A stretch of DNA of 64,000 nt from an uncultured Cyclobacteriaceae bacterium (GTDB taxonomy: Bacteria; Bacteroidota; Bacteroidia; Cytophagales; Cyclobacteriaceae): contig CAKZRQ010000012.1 of the NCBI GenBank assembly GCA_937146645.1, positions 368,777 to 432,776 on the forward strand, in the 5' to 3' direction. Position 1 is the first letter of the stretch; each line of letters begins with the position of its first letter. Position numbers and translations under genes: made by a program. This document shows, one piece after another, positions 16,735-24,623 of the stretch. The notes under the pieces are model-generated. The model was not told where the DNA came from and did not search any database. It worked only from the letters and a program-made list of their open reading frames with translations.

Positions 16735-16742
16735 TACCTTTG
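16735..16742 (+). promoter_or_regulatory. -7 box (TACCTTTG) of guaA, implying a leaderless mRNA
   Basis: Exact TAnnTTTG match ending four bases before the guaA ATG at 16746. In this promoter class transcription starts about four to seven bases after the G, so the message would begin at or just inside the start codon. No TTG is present at the standard 17-23 base distance upstream; the nearest TTTG is at 16720-16723. Confidence 0.5.
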
Positions 16743-16745
16743 CGC

Positions 16746-18275
16746 ATGGCAGAAAAAATCTTAATCCTCGACTTTGGTTCTCAATACACCCAGCTCATCG
16801 CCCGAAGAGTACGAGAACTGAATGTTTATTGTGAAATTCATCCATATAATAAGGTTCCTGAAGTGGGTTCAGAGACCAAAGGCGTGATCCTTTCTGGATC
16901 CCCTTGCTCCGTCAGAGATGAGGATGCTCCGGATTTGGATCTTGATGCTCTAAGAGGGACGCTCCCGGTATTGGGGGTTTGTTATGGCTCCCAGCTGCTA
17001 GCGCAAAAATACGGAGGAGAGGTTTTGCCTTCTGAGATCCGTGAGTATGGACGAGCTAACCTTTCTCATATTGATAATCATTTCGACCTGCTTAAAGAAA
17101 TGAGTCATGGTTCTCAGGTTTGGATGTCTCACGGTGATACGATTAAGAAACTTCCCGAAAACTTTGAGGTCATCGCAAGTACAGATTCTGTGGAGGTGGC
17201 TGCCTTTAAGGTGAATGGTGAAGATACTTTTGGTATTCAGTTTCACCCTGAGGTAACCCACTCCACTGAAGGCAAAAATCTTTTAAGAAACTTTGTGGTT
17301 CACATTTGTGGCTGTTCTCAGGATTGGACTTCAGATGTATTTATAGATTCGACAGTTGCTGAATTGAAGGAAAAGATTGGCTCTGATAAAGTGGTCATGG
17401 GATTATCTGGGGGAGTGGATTCTTCAGTTGCTGCTACTCTTATCGATAGAGCGATTGGCGATCAATTGACCTGTGTATTCGTTGACAACGGGCTTCTGAG
17501 AAAGAATGAATTCGAAGAGGTTTTGGATTCCTATAAGCACATGGGATTGAATGTCATTGGAGTTGATGCGAAGCAAAGATTCTATGATGCCCTCGAAGGA
17601 GTTACAGAGCCAGAAGCCAAAAGAAAGGCCATCGGAAGAGTGTTTATCGAAGTTTTCGATGATGAAGCACATAAGATTGATGGGGTAAAATGGCTTGGTC
17701 AGGGAACGATTTACCCTGATGTAATTGAGTCAGTTTCTGTTAAAGGACCTTCTGCTACCATTAAGTCTCATCACAACGTGGGTGGGCTTCCAGATTTCAT
17801 GAAGCTATCGGTGGTGGAACCTTTGAATACATTATTCAAAGATGAAGTGAGAGAAGTTGGCCGTGCATTAGAAATAACCGAAACGATTATCGGTCGTCAC
17901 CCATTTCCTGGTCCTGGCTTGGGAATTAGAATACTTGGAGATATTACAGCTGAAAAGGTTCAAACTCTTCAGGAGGTGGATCATATCTTTATTCAAGGCT
18001 TAAAAGATCATGGATTATACGATGATGTATGGCAAGCTGGCGCCATGCTTCTTCCAATTCAATCGGTCGGGGTGATGGGTGATGAAAGAACCTATGAGAA
18101 GGTGGTAGCCTTGAGAGCTGTAGGTTCTGTCGATGGCATGACTGCCGATTGGATTCATCTTCCTTATGAGTTTTTAGGAAAAGTTTCCAATGAAATAATT
18201 AACAAGGTGAAAGGAGTCAACCGTGTGGTTTATGATATTTCCTCTAAGCCACCAGCAACCATCGAATGGGAATAA
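16746..18275 (+). CDS. guaA: GMP synthase (glutamine-hydrolysing)
   Basis: A 509-residue enzyme making GMP from XMP, ATP and glutamine. N-terminal class I glutamine amidotransferase domain: [11 protein letters not shown] with the nucleophilic Cys, and [15 protein letters not shown] with the His/Glu dyad. Then the ATP-pyrophosphatase domain with the P-loop [14 protein letters not shown], and the C-terminal dimerisation domain ([16 protein letters not shown], ending [10 protein letters not shown]). The ATG at 16746 gives the usual length; a TTG two codons earlier overlaps the -7 box. A terminator follows directly, so it is a single-gene unit. Confidence 0.97.
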   Translation: MAEKILILDFGSQYTQLIARRVRELNVYCEIHPYNKVPEVGSETKGVILSGSPCSVRDEDAPDLDLDALRGTLPVLGVCYGSQLLAQKYGGEVLPSEIREYGRANLSHIDNHFDLLKEMSHGSQVWMSHGDTIKKLPENFEVIASTDSVEVAAFKVNGEDTFGIQFHPEVTHSTEGKNLLRNFVVHICGCSQDWTSDVFIDSTVAELKEKIGSDKVVMGLSGGVDSSVAATLIDRAIGDQLTCVFVDNGLLRKNEFEEVLDSYKHMGLNVIGVDAKQRFYDALEGVTEPEAKRKAIGRVFIEVFDDEAHKIDGVKWLGQGTIYPDVIESVSVKGPSATIKSHHNVGGLPDFMKLSVVEPLNTLFKDEVREVGRALEITETIIGRHPFPGPGLGIRILGDITAEKVQTLQEVDHIFIQGLKDHGLYDDVWQAGAMLLPIQSVGVMGDERTYEKVVALRAVGSVDGMTADWIHLPYEFLGKVSNEIINKVKGVNRVVYDISSKPPATIEWE

Positions 18276-18288
18276 TTTGAGATATTAA

Positions 18289-18315
18289 AACCTGTGAAAT
18301 TTCACAGGTTTTTTC
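18289..18315 (+). terminator. Rho-independent terminator after guaA
   Basis: Inverted repeat AACCTGTGA-AATT-TCACAGGTT followed by six Ts, 13 bases after the guaA stop. Confidence 0.85.
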
Positions 18316-18340
18316 TTTGCGATAGCTTAATGGCTCAAAC

Positions 18341-18370
18341 TTTGGGTTTGGAAAATATGAGTTAAATTTG
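18341..18370 (+). promoter_or_regulatory. Candidate promoter TTTG-N18-TAAATTTG
   Basis: The best -33/-7 pair found in the window: TTTG at 18341-18344 and TAAATTTG at 18363-18370, with 18 bases between, matching the Bacteroidota consensus. It predicts a start near 18374 and a leader of about 26 bases for the gene at 18400 and the hemL operon behind it. Confidence 0.6.
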
Positions 18371-18399
18371 TCCAGCTCAGCCCACCCTAGTATAATTTT

Positions 18400-20040
18400 A
18401 TGAGACGATGTATTCTTTTCTTTTTAATTGCTCTCCTTCCTTTGGTCACGGAGGCCCAGAGCAATGCTCCTCAGGATTATCAGACCGCATTACGATACTT
18501 GAATGCCAAAAATTATGGTTCGGCTATTCCACTTTTTTTGAAATACACCGATGAAAGCCAATATGGAAATCTTGCGCTCTTTTCATCTCTTCATTTGGCT
18601 CAGGCACAATTAGGGCTACAGAGATATCAGGATGCCATCAACACCGCAAGTCCTTTGGCTAGCCGGAACTGGAGCAATGCAGATGAGGCAAAGTATTTAC
18701 TCAGCCTGGGATACTTTGGAAATAGCCAAAATTTAGAAGCACTTAGGGAAATAAGTGGGATTGATGATGCAGGTATTATTGAGAAGGCTCATAATGCAAG
18801 TTTCGAAAACCTAAAAGATGAAAGCCCAAATTTTCTAGTGAGCAACCTTGAAGAATTTAGTGATAATTCAGGCTTTATGGGTGCACTGAGATATGTTTTG
18901 GCAAATGCAGAGGTGCTATCCGCTTCTGAAAGAGCAGCATATTATGAACTCAGAGGAAAGCAAGAAGCGTCTAAATCCAAAGATTTAGTACTGGATATTG
19001 TAGTTTTGCTTCCCTTTAGTGGAGGTGCTAAAAATCAAATTGAGACAGAGGGCTTTGTTTATGAATTGTACCAAGGTTTAAGGGTCGGTGTCGATAAGCT
19101 CAAAGCCAGTGGGATAGATGTCAACTTCTCGACTTTTGATACTAAAAGGGATTTAAATCATCTTCAGAAAATACTTAGTGAGCCCGCTATAGCCAAGGCC
19201 GATATTATTGTAGGACCTATTTATAGAGATGAATCGGAAGTCGTGAGTGCCTTTGCTGAAAGTCAGAGCATTCCTTTTATTCACCCTCTTTCAAACCTTC
19301 AGGATAGGTTCGAAAACCGAGACTACTCCTTTCTTTTCAGGCCTTCGGTGGAAGCTCTTTCAGAGGGTGTTTTAGCCTCATTGAAATCACAAAGTTGGGG
19401 CGACACAGTAGCTATTGGCTATGGAAGTTCGACCAGAGATAGAATGCTGGCTGGAATGCTGGATGAGAAGCTTAAAGCAGAAGGATTTAGAGTAGTGGAG
19501 AATCGGGAGATTAATGGCTCTAATGTTCGAGACTTCATGCAAGGCTTGGGTATTCGTCCTAGTCTAGACAGTGTTTCTGTAGACACGAATCAGTTAATAC
19601 TACTTACTGATAATCCAAATATTTCACAGCCGGCCTTCTTTATGATGGAGTCTGTGACTACCACCGTTCCTATTCTGGTCATGGATTCATGGTTAGGATT
19701 TAACTTCACAAATTTTGAGATTCTATCTACTCAAAACTTTCACTTCATTAGTAATAACACCCTCAATTTCGGTAGTGAATCTATGGATGAATTCCGTTCA
19801 GAGTTTTACGAGAATTTCAGCGAATATCCCGAAGTGAACACAGCCTTGGGTTATGAATTGATTTGTTGGGTTGGAGCAAACATGTCATCCTCAAAAGGGT
19901 TTGATCTAAGAAATAATTTGGACCGCCAGGCATACCAAAATGGCGAGTTGAGCTGGGGCTTTGATTTTCAAAATTCCAATTCAAACAGGTACGTTCCTGT
20001 GTTCAAACTAGAGATGGGAGAATTGAAACCATTGAACTAA
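18400..20040 (+). CDS. Exported TPR plus periplasmic-binding-protein-like (LpoA-like) protein
   Basis: A 546-residue exported protein with a signal peptide (residues 1-19). Residues about 25-190 contain TPR-like helical pairs (ALRYLNAKNYGSAIPLFLKY, LAQAQLGLQRYQDAI). Residues about 197-540 form a type I periplasmic-binding fold: LDIVVLLPFSGG, ELYQGLRVGVDKLKASGID, ADIIVGPIYRDESEVVSAFA, IPFIHPLSN, as in branched-chain amino acid receptors. No ABC transporter is nearby. TPR plus PBP-I is the architecture of LpoA, the lipoprotein activator of PBP1A in E. coli, so a role in regulating peptidoglycan synthesis is a reasonable guess, though there is no lipobox. hemL starts two bases downstream. Confidence 0.7.
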   Translation: MRRCILFFLIALLPLVTEAQSNAPQDYQTALRYLNAKNYGSAIPLFLKYTDESQYGNLALFSSLHLAQAQLGLQRYQDAINTASPLASRNWSNADEAKYLLSLGYFGNSQNLEALREISGIDDAGIIEKAHNASFENLKDESPNFLVSNLEEFSDNSGFMGALRYVLANAEVLSASERAAYYELRGKQEASKSKDLVLDIVVLLPFSGGAKNQIETEGFVYELYQGLRVGVDKLKASGIDVNFSTFDTKRDLNHLQKILSEPAIAKADIIVGPIYRDESEVVSAFAESQSIPFIHPLSNLQDRFENRDYSFLFRPSVEALSEGVLASLKSQSWGDTVAIGYGSSTRDRMLAGMLDEKLKAEGFRVVENREINGSNVRDFMQGLGIRPSLDSVSVDTNQLILLTDNPNISQPAFFMMESVTTTVPILVMDSWLGFNFTNFEILSTQNFHFISNNTLNFGSESMDEFRSEFYENFSEYPEVNTALGYELICWVGANMSSSKGFDLRNNLDRQAYQNGELSWGFDFQNSNSNRYVPVFKLEMGELKPLN

Positions 20041-20042
20041 AA

Positions 20043-21335
20043 ATGAATATTTCAGAGAGTAAGAGGCTTTTTTCAGAAGCCCAAGATTATATCCCAGGTG
20101 GGGTTAATTCCCCTGTGAGAGCATTCAAGGCTGTAGGAGGGAATCCTCTATTTATAAAAAGTGCGAATGGCGCATTTCTTTACGATGAGGACGGGAATGA
20201 ATACATAGAAATGATTAATTCCTGGGGTCCGATGATCCTCGGACACAACCATCCCTTGATCCAAGAGGCTGTGATCAAGGCTATGGAATCTGGAACGTCT
20301 TTCGGTGCACCCACTGCTAAAGAGGTAGAAATTGCCGAGCTGATTACTAGTATGGTTCCTTCAATCGAGAAGGTCAGAATGGTGAATTCAGGGACAGAGG
20401 CTACCATGTCTGCCATCCGTTTAGCCAGAGGATTTACGGGTCGTGATAAGTTCATCAAAATGGAAGGTCACTACCATGGACATGGAGACTCCTTTCTTAT
20501 TGCTGCTGGATCTGGAGCCATGACCATGGGGAATCCTGATTCACCAGGGGTAACTTCAGGAACTGCCAAGGACACGCTTTTGGCGCCTTATAATGATCTA
20601 GATGCTATCAGGAAATTGGTAGAGGCGAATCCAGGTGAAATTGCCGCGTTGATTCTGGAGCCTGTTCCAGGAAATATGGGGCTCTGCCTGCCACAAGTAG
20701 GATATTTGGAAGGGCTTCGGGAAATCTGTACAACGGAAGGAATAGTTTTAATTTTTGACGAAGTCATGACAGGTTTCAGACTTTCCAAAGGAGGGGCGCA
20801 AGAGCTTTTTGGAGTGACTCCAGATATGACCACCCTTGGAAAAATCATTGGAGGAGGAATGCCGGTAGGTGCTTATGGGGGTAAGAAAGAGATTATGGAT
20901 TTTGTCTCGCCAGCAGGGCCAGTTTATCAGGCAGGAACCTTATCTGGAAATCCCATAGCCATGTCTGCAGGTTTGGCCATGCTTAATGAGCTTAACAATA
21001 ACCCTCAGGTCTACAATGAGCTGAACGAAATTGGGGTCAAGATTTCCAGTGGAGTCAAAGAGATAAATTCTGATTTAGGTCTTGATTACACCGTTAATCA
21101 TCTTGGGAGTATGTATTCCTTATTCTTCTCTAATCAAACGATTCAGAATTTTGAAGATGCAAAAGGTTCTGATTTGAAGATGTTTGGCAAATATTTTCAA
21201 GCTATGCTAAAGCGAGGAGTTTATCTTGCCCCATCTCAGTTTGAAAGCCTTTTCTTATCCACGGCTTTAACTGATGATTTGATAGGAAAAATTTTAGCAG
21301 CGCATCAAGAAAGTATCAAAGAAATTCATTCATAA
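20043..21335 (+). CDS. hemL: Glutamate-1-semialdehyde 2,1-aminomutase
   Basis: A 430-residue PLP enzyme that makes 5-aminolevulinate from glutamate-1-semialdehyde, the second step of C5-pathway haem synthesis; the first enzyme, hemA, lies at about 41 kb. The opening PGGVNSPVRAFKAVGG, SFGAPTAKEVEIAE, the YHGHGDSFLIAAGSG loop, LIFDEVMTGFR, and TLGKIIGGGMPVGAYGG with the Schiff-base lysine are the family signature. It starts two bases after the stop of the PBP-like gene and probably shares its promoter. The ArsC/Spx-like gene follows nine bases downstream. Confidence 0.97.
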   Translation: MNISESKRLFSEAQDYIPGGVNSPVRAFKAVGGNPLFIKSANGAFLYDEDGNEYIEMINSWGPMILGHNHPLIQEAVIKAMESGTSFGAPTAKEVEIAELITSMVPSIEKVRMVNSGTEATMSAIRLARGFTGRDKFIKMEGHYHGHGDSFLIAAGSGAMTMGNPDSPGVTSGTAKDTLLAPYNDLDAIRKLVEANPGEIAALILEPVPGNMGLCLPQVGYLEGLREICTTEGIVLIFDEVMTGFRLSKGGAQELFGVTPDMTTLGKIIGGGMPVGAYGGKKEIMDFVSPAGPVYQAGTLSGNPIAMSAGLAMLNELNNNPQVYNELNEIGVKISSGVKEINSDLGLDYTVNHLGSMYSLFFSNQTIQNFEDAKGSDLKMFGKYFQAMLKRGVYLAPSQFESLFLSTALTDDLIGKILAAHQESIKEIHS

Positions 21336-21344
21336 ATTACCGCC

Positions 21345-21695
21345 ATGTCAGTAACTGTTTACGGAATTAAGAATTGCAATACCATGAAGAAGGCTTTCAC
21401 TTTCCTGGAGGAAAGGGGAGTTGAATATGATTTTGTGGATTATAAAAAGCAAAAGCCTACGGCTGACTTGCTTAATGGATTTCTGGAGAAAACCGATTTA
21501 GATTCTCTAGTGAATAGAAAGGGAATGACCTACAGAAAGCTAAGCGAAGAAGAGAAAGATGCCACCCAGGCTGTAAATTCCGCTATTCCTCTTTTAATAG
21601 AGAAGTCAAGTATGATCAAGCGTCCCATCATTATTTATCCAAATGGTTCGTTAACTCTTGGCTTTAACGAAGAGGAGATCGAGGCGAACCTCTGA
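21345..21695 (+). CDS. ArsC/Spx-family protein (YffB-like)
   Basis: A 116-residue thioredoxin-fold protein. The opening VYGIKNCNTMKKAFTFLEERG has a single cysteine (CNTMKK), as in YffB-type relatives, rather than the CxxC of Spx or the CxxxxxR arsenate-reductase loop. IKRPIIIYPNG is the conserved cis-Pro strand that follows in all ArsC-like proteins. Members reduce arsenate or handle glutathione-like thiols; the actual substrate cannot be told. It is the last gene of the hemL operon, closed by a very strong terminator. Confidence 0.8.
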   Translation: MSVTVYGIKNCNTMKKAFTFLEERGVEYDFVDYKKQKPTADLLNGFLEKTDLDSLVNRKGMTYRKLSEEEKDATQAVNSAIPLLIEKSSMIKRPIIIYPNGSLTLGFNEEEIEANL

Positions 21696-21720
21696 GGCTT
21701 CGATTCAAGGTAATATTTTC

Positions 21721-21764
21721 AAGACCAATGAAGAGCTTGTAGCTCTTCATTGGTCTTTTTTTTT
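21721..21764 (+). terminator. Strong Rho-independent terminator
   Basis: Perfect 17-bp stem (21721-21737 with 21741-21757), a three-base TGT loop, then a run of Ts. It insulates the hemL operon from the curli operon. Confidence 0.95.
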
Positions 21765-21801
21765 GGTTTTCACTCGTTTTACCCATTAATCAGTTTTCAT
21801 G

Positions 21802-21842
21802 GATTCGTCTTTTGAATTGACGAATCGACTTTTTGAATTGAC
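21802..21842. promoter_or_regulatory. Tandem direct repeats plus inverted repeat upstream of the curli operon
   Basis: Two exact copies of the 12-mer TTTTGAATTGAC at 21810-21821 and 21831-21842, offset by exactly 21 bases (two helical turns). Overlapping the first copy is a perfect 8-bp inverted repeat, GATTCGTC (21802-21809) and GACGAATC (21819-21826). A 10-mer, AATCGACTTT, at 21823-21832 recurs at 21918-21927. Together they look like an operator array. Direct repeats with a 21-base period are the layout used by LytTR-type regulators, but the repeat is not a match to a known LytTR consensus. Confidence 0.5.
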
Positions 21843-21912
21843 CGCTGATTCTTTTCGCTCTTTCCCTGGCTTTTAGCTTCGATATTTTTCAAAATCAATT
21901 GAAATCACACCT

Positions 21913-21932
21913 CTATCAATCGACTTTGATAG
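21913..21932. promoter_or_regulatory. Perfect dyad CTATCAA-N6-TTGATAG upstream of the curli operon
   Basis: A 20-base dyad with 7-bp arms and the spacer TCGACT, 39 bases upstream of the candidate -7 box at 21971. It is placed and sized like a transcription-factor operator. With the tandem repeats at 21802-21842 it accounts for most structure in the 346-base gene-free stretch 21696-22041. Confidence 0.5.
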
Positions 21933-21970
21933 TGAGTGAATTATGCGCGAATGCTTCGAAATGCACCTTA

Positions 21971-21978
21971 TATGTTTG
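21971..21978 (+). promoter_or_regulatory. Candidate -7 box (TATGTTTG) for the curli operon
   Basis: Exact TAnnTTTG match 63 bases before the first curlin gene. No good -33 TTG sits 17-23 bases upstream, which would fit an activator-dependent promoter. Confidence 0.4.
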
Positions 21979-22041
21979 GGATATCGGAAGTGAGAAAAAA
22001 GCTTCCAATTCTTTTAAACTCTAAAAAATTCAAAAACAATT

Positions 22042-22872
22042 ATGAAAAAGCTATTTCTTTTTATGGGAGCTTTTGCTATCGCAACATCAGTTTCTCTAGC
22101 GCAAAACACTAGCACAACCAGTCAGACTGGTACGGATAATAGTGTGACGGTCTCTCAAATTGGAGAAGACAACAAATCAACGATCAAGCAGAATGGTTCA
22201 ATGAACCTTGGGAATGTTCAGCAAGGTGGATTCGGAGATGGAAATATCCAGTCAAACAACGCGACTGCATTCATTGATCAGGTGGGGTCAAAAAATAATG
22301 GAACAATCAGCCAAAGGCAAGGAGCTCCCAGTGGAACCGAATTGAGCTATCATCGAATTGAACAAAATGGACGAGATAACTTCTCCAGGTTGACGAGTTA
22401 TGATGGCGGCAATAGTGGTTATGTGGATCAGGATGGAATAAGAAATGATGCCAAGGGTAATCAGACTAATTCGGGCCACTATTTAAAAATTGCTCAAACT
22501 GGAAATGATAATGAAGCCCTGGTAGATCAGCTAGGTGGATTTGATAATTCATCCTACGTCATTCAAAAGGGGAATGAGAATAATGCGAAAACCTGGCAGC
22601 GAGGAGAAATGAATTTTGCTCGAGTAGAGCAAGATGGTATCGGAAACCTGGCTACTCAAGTGACTCAGGATGGAACGTTCAATAATTTGAACATACTTCA
22701 GGATGGTAACTCAAACACATCCATTCTAAATCAATTGGGTGATAACCATAAAGGTACTGTAGATATCCTAGGGGATGGAAACACGACCATTCTTAACCAA
22801 AGTGGAATGGGTAATATTTCGACCCAGAATATCATGGGTAATGGTAATGTTTCTCTAATTACTCAAAACTAA
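22042..22872 (+). CDS. Major curlin-repeat protein (CsgA-like amyloid subunit)
   Basis: A 276-residue secreted amyloid-subunit candidate. The signal peptide (residues 1-21, ending LAQ) is followed by about a dozen imperfect curlin repeats with the Q-x-G-x-x-N core, for example VSQIGEDNKSTIKQNG, IAQTGNDNEALVDQLG and LNQSGMGNISTQNIMGNGN, rich in Asn, Gln, Gly and Ser. It is larger than E. coli CsgA (151 residues). The stacked repeats are expected to form the cross-beta core of curli fibres on the cell surface. The downstream csgE-csgF-csgG genes confirm the system. A hairpin terminator follows, so this gene is likely the most abundant product of the operon. Confidence 0.9.
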   Translation: MKKLFLFMGAFAIATSVSLAQNTSTTSQTGTDNSVTVSQIGEDNKSTIKQNGSMNLGNVQQGGFGDGNIQSNNATAFIDQVGSKNNGTISQRQGAPSGTELSYHRIEQNGRDNFSRLTSYDGGNSGYVDQDGIRNDAKGNQTNSGHYLKIAQTGNDNEALVDQLGGFDNSSYVIQKGNENNAKTWQRGEMNFARVEQDGIGNLATQVTQDGTFNNLNILQDGNSNTSILNQLGDNHKGTVDILGDGNTTILNQSGMGNISTQNIMGNGNVSLITQN

Positions 22873-22881
22873 GAATATACT

Positions 22882-22920
22882 AGCCAGCTCTCATTTATAG
22901 AGGGCTGGCTTTATTTATTC
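22882..22920 (+). terminator. Attenuator-like terminator inside the curli operon
   Basis: Stem AGCCAGCTCTC (22882-22892) with GAGGGCTGGCT (22900-22910), one G-T pair, seven-base loop, followed by a weak T-rich tract. Probably partial, allowing lower expression of the downstream genes. Confidence 0.65.
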
Positions 22921-22965
22921 AGGTTTTTTCGAAGTCCAAAACAAAGAATCCAGATTTCTAATCTT

Positions 22966-23607
22966 ATGAAAAATCTACTGATCGTCTTTTTGCTTTTTTC
23001 CTCTATTTCGGCTTTTGGTCAGGAGCAAAATAGGGTTGGATCAGACCCCGTACTGAATCCATCAAGAAATGTGAGCTTGGCTTCAATAGAGCAGATTGGT
23101 AGTCAAAATGAATCTGAAATTCTTCAGCAAGTCGAGGGGCCTGGTTCTAATGAAGCATTGATTATGCAGCAAGGTGAATTCAATTCTGGATACCTCAATC
23201 AAACGGGTTCTAGATTGAATTCTCAGCTTACTCAAGCTGGAAATTCAAACTCTGCTAGCCTATGGCTGATAGGCCAAAACCTTTCAGTTTTCACAACTCA
23301 AAATGGTCTGCTTAATTCTATTAATGCTTATGTGGAGGCGGAGAGCGTAGATGGAATTGCAGCAAAACTGAGTCAGGAAGGAAATCAGAATTCCATTGAT
23401 TTAGCCATCCGAAATTCGGCCTCATTTAATCCCGGATTTGAACAGAATATAGGAATTAGCCAGTTTGGAAATAACCATTCGGTGACTGCTCTTTTTGAGG
23501 ATTTAGGTGCGCCAGTTATCAATATCACTCAAAACCCTGGTTTTGGTGGAGCTGGAATGTCGCTCAATGTATCAACTCTACCTGGATTCACTTTCCCAAA
23601 TAAATAG
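22966..23607 (+). CDS. Minor curlin-repeat protein (CsgB-like nucleator candidate)
   Basis: A 213-residue exported protein with a signal peptide (residues 1-18, ending FGQ) and fewer, more degenerate curlin repeats: IEQIGSQNESEILQQ, IMQQGEFNSGYLNQTG, LTQAGNSNSASL, LSQEGNQNSIDLAI, ISQFGNNHSVTALF. The last 40 residues lack repeats and are Gly/Pro-rich. Its place after the major subunit and its diverged repeats fit a nucleator or minor subunit like CsgB, but CsgA/CsgB roles cannot be assigned by sequence alone. It lies downstream of a hairpin terminator and eight bases before csgE. Confidence 0.8.
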   Translation: MKNLLIVFLLFSSISAFGQEQNRVGSDPVLNPSRNVSLASIEQIGSQNESEILQQVEGPGSNEALIMQQGEFNSGYLNQTGSRLNSQLTQAGNSNSASLWLIGQNLSVFTTQNGLLNSINAYVEAESVDGIAAKLSQEGNQNSIDLAIRNSASFNPGFEQNIGISQFGNNHSVTALFEDLGAPVINITQNPGFGGAGMSLNVSTLPGFTFPNK

Positions 23608-23615
23608 AGCTGAAG

Positions 23616-24185
23616 ATGCTTGCTCTTAGATCTACATTTCGAATGATTCAAGCAAGGTTTACTCTTGTTGTCATTTTATTTATGATTATTCGATTAGACG
23701 CTGTTTGTCAGTCGGAAATAGAGAAAATTAAAGCTGACACTAGTAGAGTTAAAGCCGATACCATAAAGGTTCAAAAGGAGGCTCCCGATGAGTTAAAAGC
23801 TCTTTTGGAATCCATCACACAAACTGTGGTCAAGCCAGAAAAGGGAGATGTTGAATTGGAAATAGATGGGTTAGTAATAGATCAGACCAAAACAAAAAGC
23901 GGAAGAGAATTTTATGATCTCTTTTTTAGAGATTGGAATCCACCGCAAGGGGCCAAGAACTACTCGATTTTTATTGTAGAAAAGCCTTTTAGACTAAACC
24001 AGACTTTTATTGAAATCTCGATAAATGAGACTCGGGTTTACCAGTCCTTTTTGCAGCCTAGATATGATTTTATAGAGAATATGGCCAAAGAGTCAATCGC
24101 TTCTACGGCCTATTATCTAGCTCAATACGAAGAAATTTTAAGACAACTCGGAGGCGAAGATACCTCCGGAACAGGAATCTATTAA
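23616..24185 (+). CDS. csgE: Curli secretion specificity factor CsgE
   Basis: A 189-residue periplasmic protein that caps the CsgG channel and confers substrate specificity. The family core runs from VELEIDGLVIDQTKTKSG through REFYDLFFRDWNPP, SIFIVEKPFRLNQTFIEISI and VYQSFLQPRYDFIENMAK. An N-terminal hydrophobic segment (about residues 15-32) serves as export signal. A charged linker with a short K-A-D-T repeat (IKADTSRVKADTIKV) separates it from the CsgE domain and makes the protein longer than E. coli CsgE (129). csgF follows two bases downstream. Confidence 0.9.
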   Translation: MLALRSTFRMIQARFTLVVILFMIIRLDAVCQSEIEKIKADTSRVKADTIKVQKEAPDELKALLESITQTVVKPEKGDVELEIDGLVIDQTKTKSGREFYDLFFRDWNPPQGAKNYSIFIVEKPFRLNQTFIEISINETRVYQSFLQPRYDFIENMAKESIASTAYYLAQYEEILRQLGGEDTSGTGIY

Positions 24186-24187
24186 TT

Positions 24188-24613
24188 ATGAAAAAGATAA
24201 TACTTACACTAGTTTTTCTATGCGCATTTGCGAGCGTAGACTCCTTTGGTCAACAGCTTAGGTTTAGGTTTACTAATCCTGCTTTTGGAGGGGATACTTT
24301 CAATTATCAATGGATGCTCAACTCGGCCCAGGCCCAGGATACTTTTGAGGATCCGCAGACAAGCTTAAATGATCCTTTCGGAAGAAATGCAGATCCACTC
24401 TCAAATTTTTCAGAAGATCTGAATAGGCAGATCTTGAGTAGGCTTTCCAGGGAGCTGGTCACTCGTCAATTTGGAGAAGACCAGATTAATGAAGGAAATT
24501 ATGTCCTTGGGGATTACCAGATCAATATCGGTAATACAGGATCCGGCTTAAACATTACCATCACTGACTCGCGTACGGGTGCCAGTTCAGTGGTTGAGGT
24601 TCCATTTTTTTAA
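24188..24613 (+). CDS. csgF: Curli assembly factor CsgF
   Basis: A 141-residue exported protein. After the signal peptide (residues 1-22, ending FGQ) comes the N-terminal CsgF signature RFRFTNPAFGGDTFN with LNSAQAQ, the segment that in E. coli inserts into the CsgG pore and forms the second constriction. The C-terminal part, from LSRELVTRQFG to the end, is the globular domain thought to face the outside and help nucleation. It lies between csgE and csgG, two bases after csgE. Confidence 0.92.
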   Translation: MKKIILTLVFLCAFASVDSFGQQLRFRFTNPAFGGDTFNYQWMLNSAQAQDTFEDPQTSLNDPFGRNADPLSNFSEDLNRQILSRLSRELVTRQFGEDQINEGNYVLGDYQINIGNTGSGLNITITDSRTGASSVVEVPFF

Positions 24614-24623
24614 TTGGCTGGTT

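Noticed and set aside
22042-23607. CRISPR-like or DNA repeat array
   Set aside because: The periodicity is at protein level (curlin repeats); the DNA copies are too diverged and have no constant spacer/repeat pattern.
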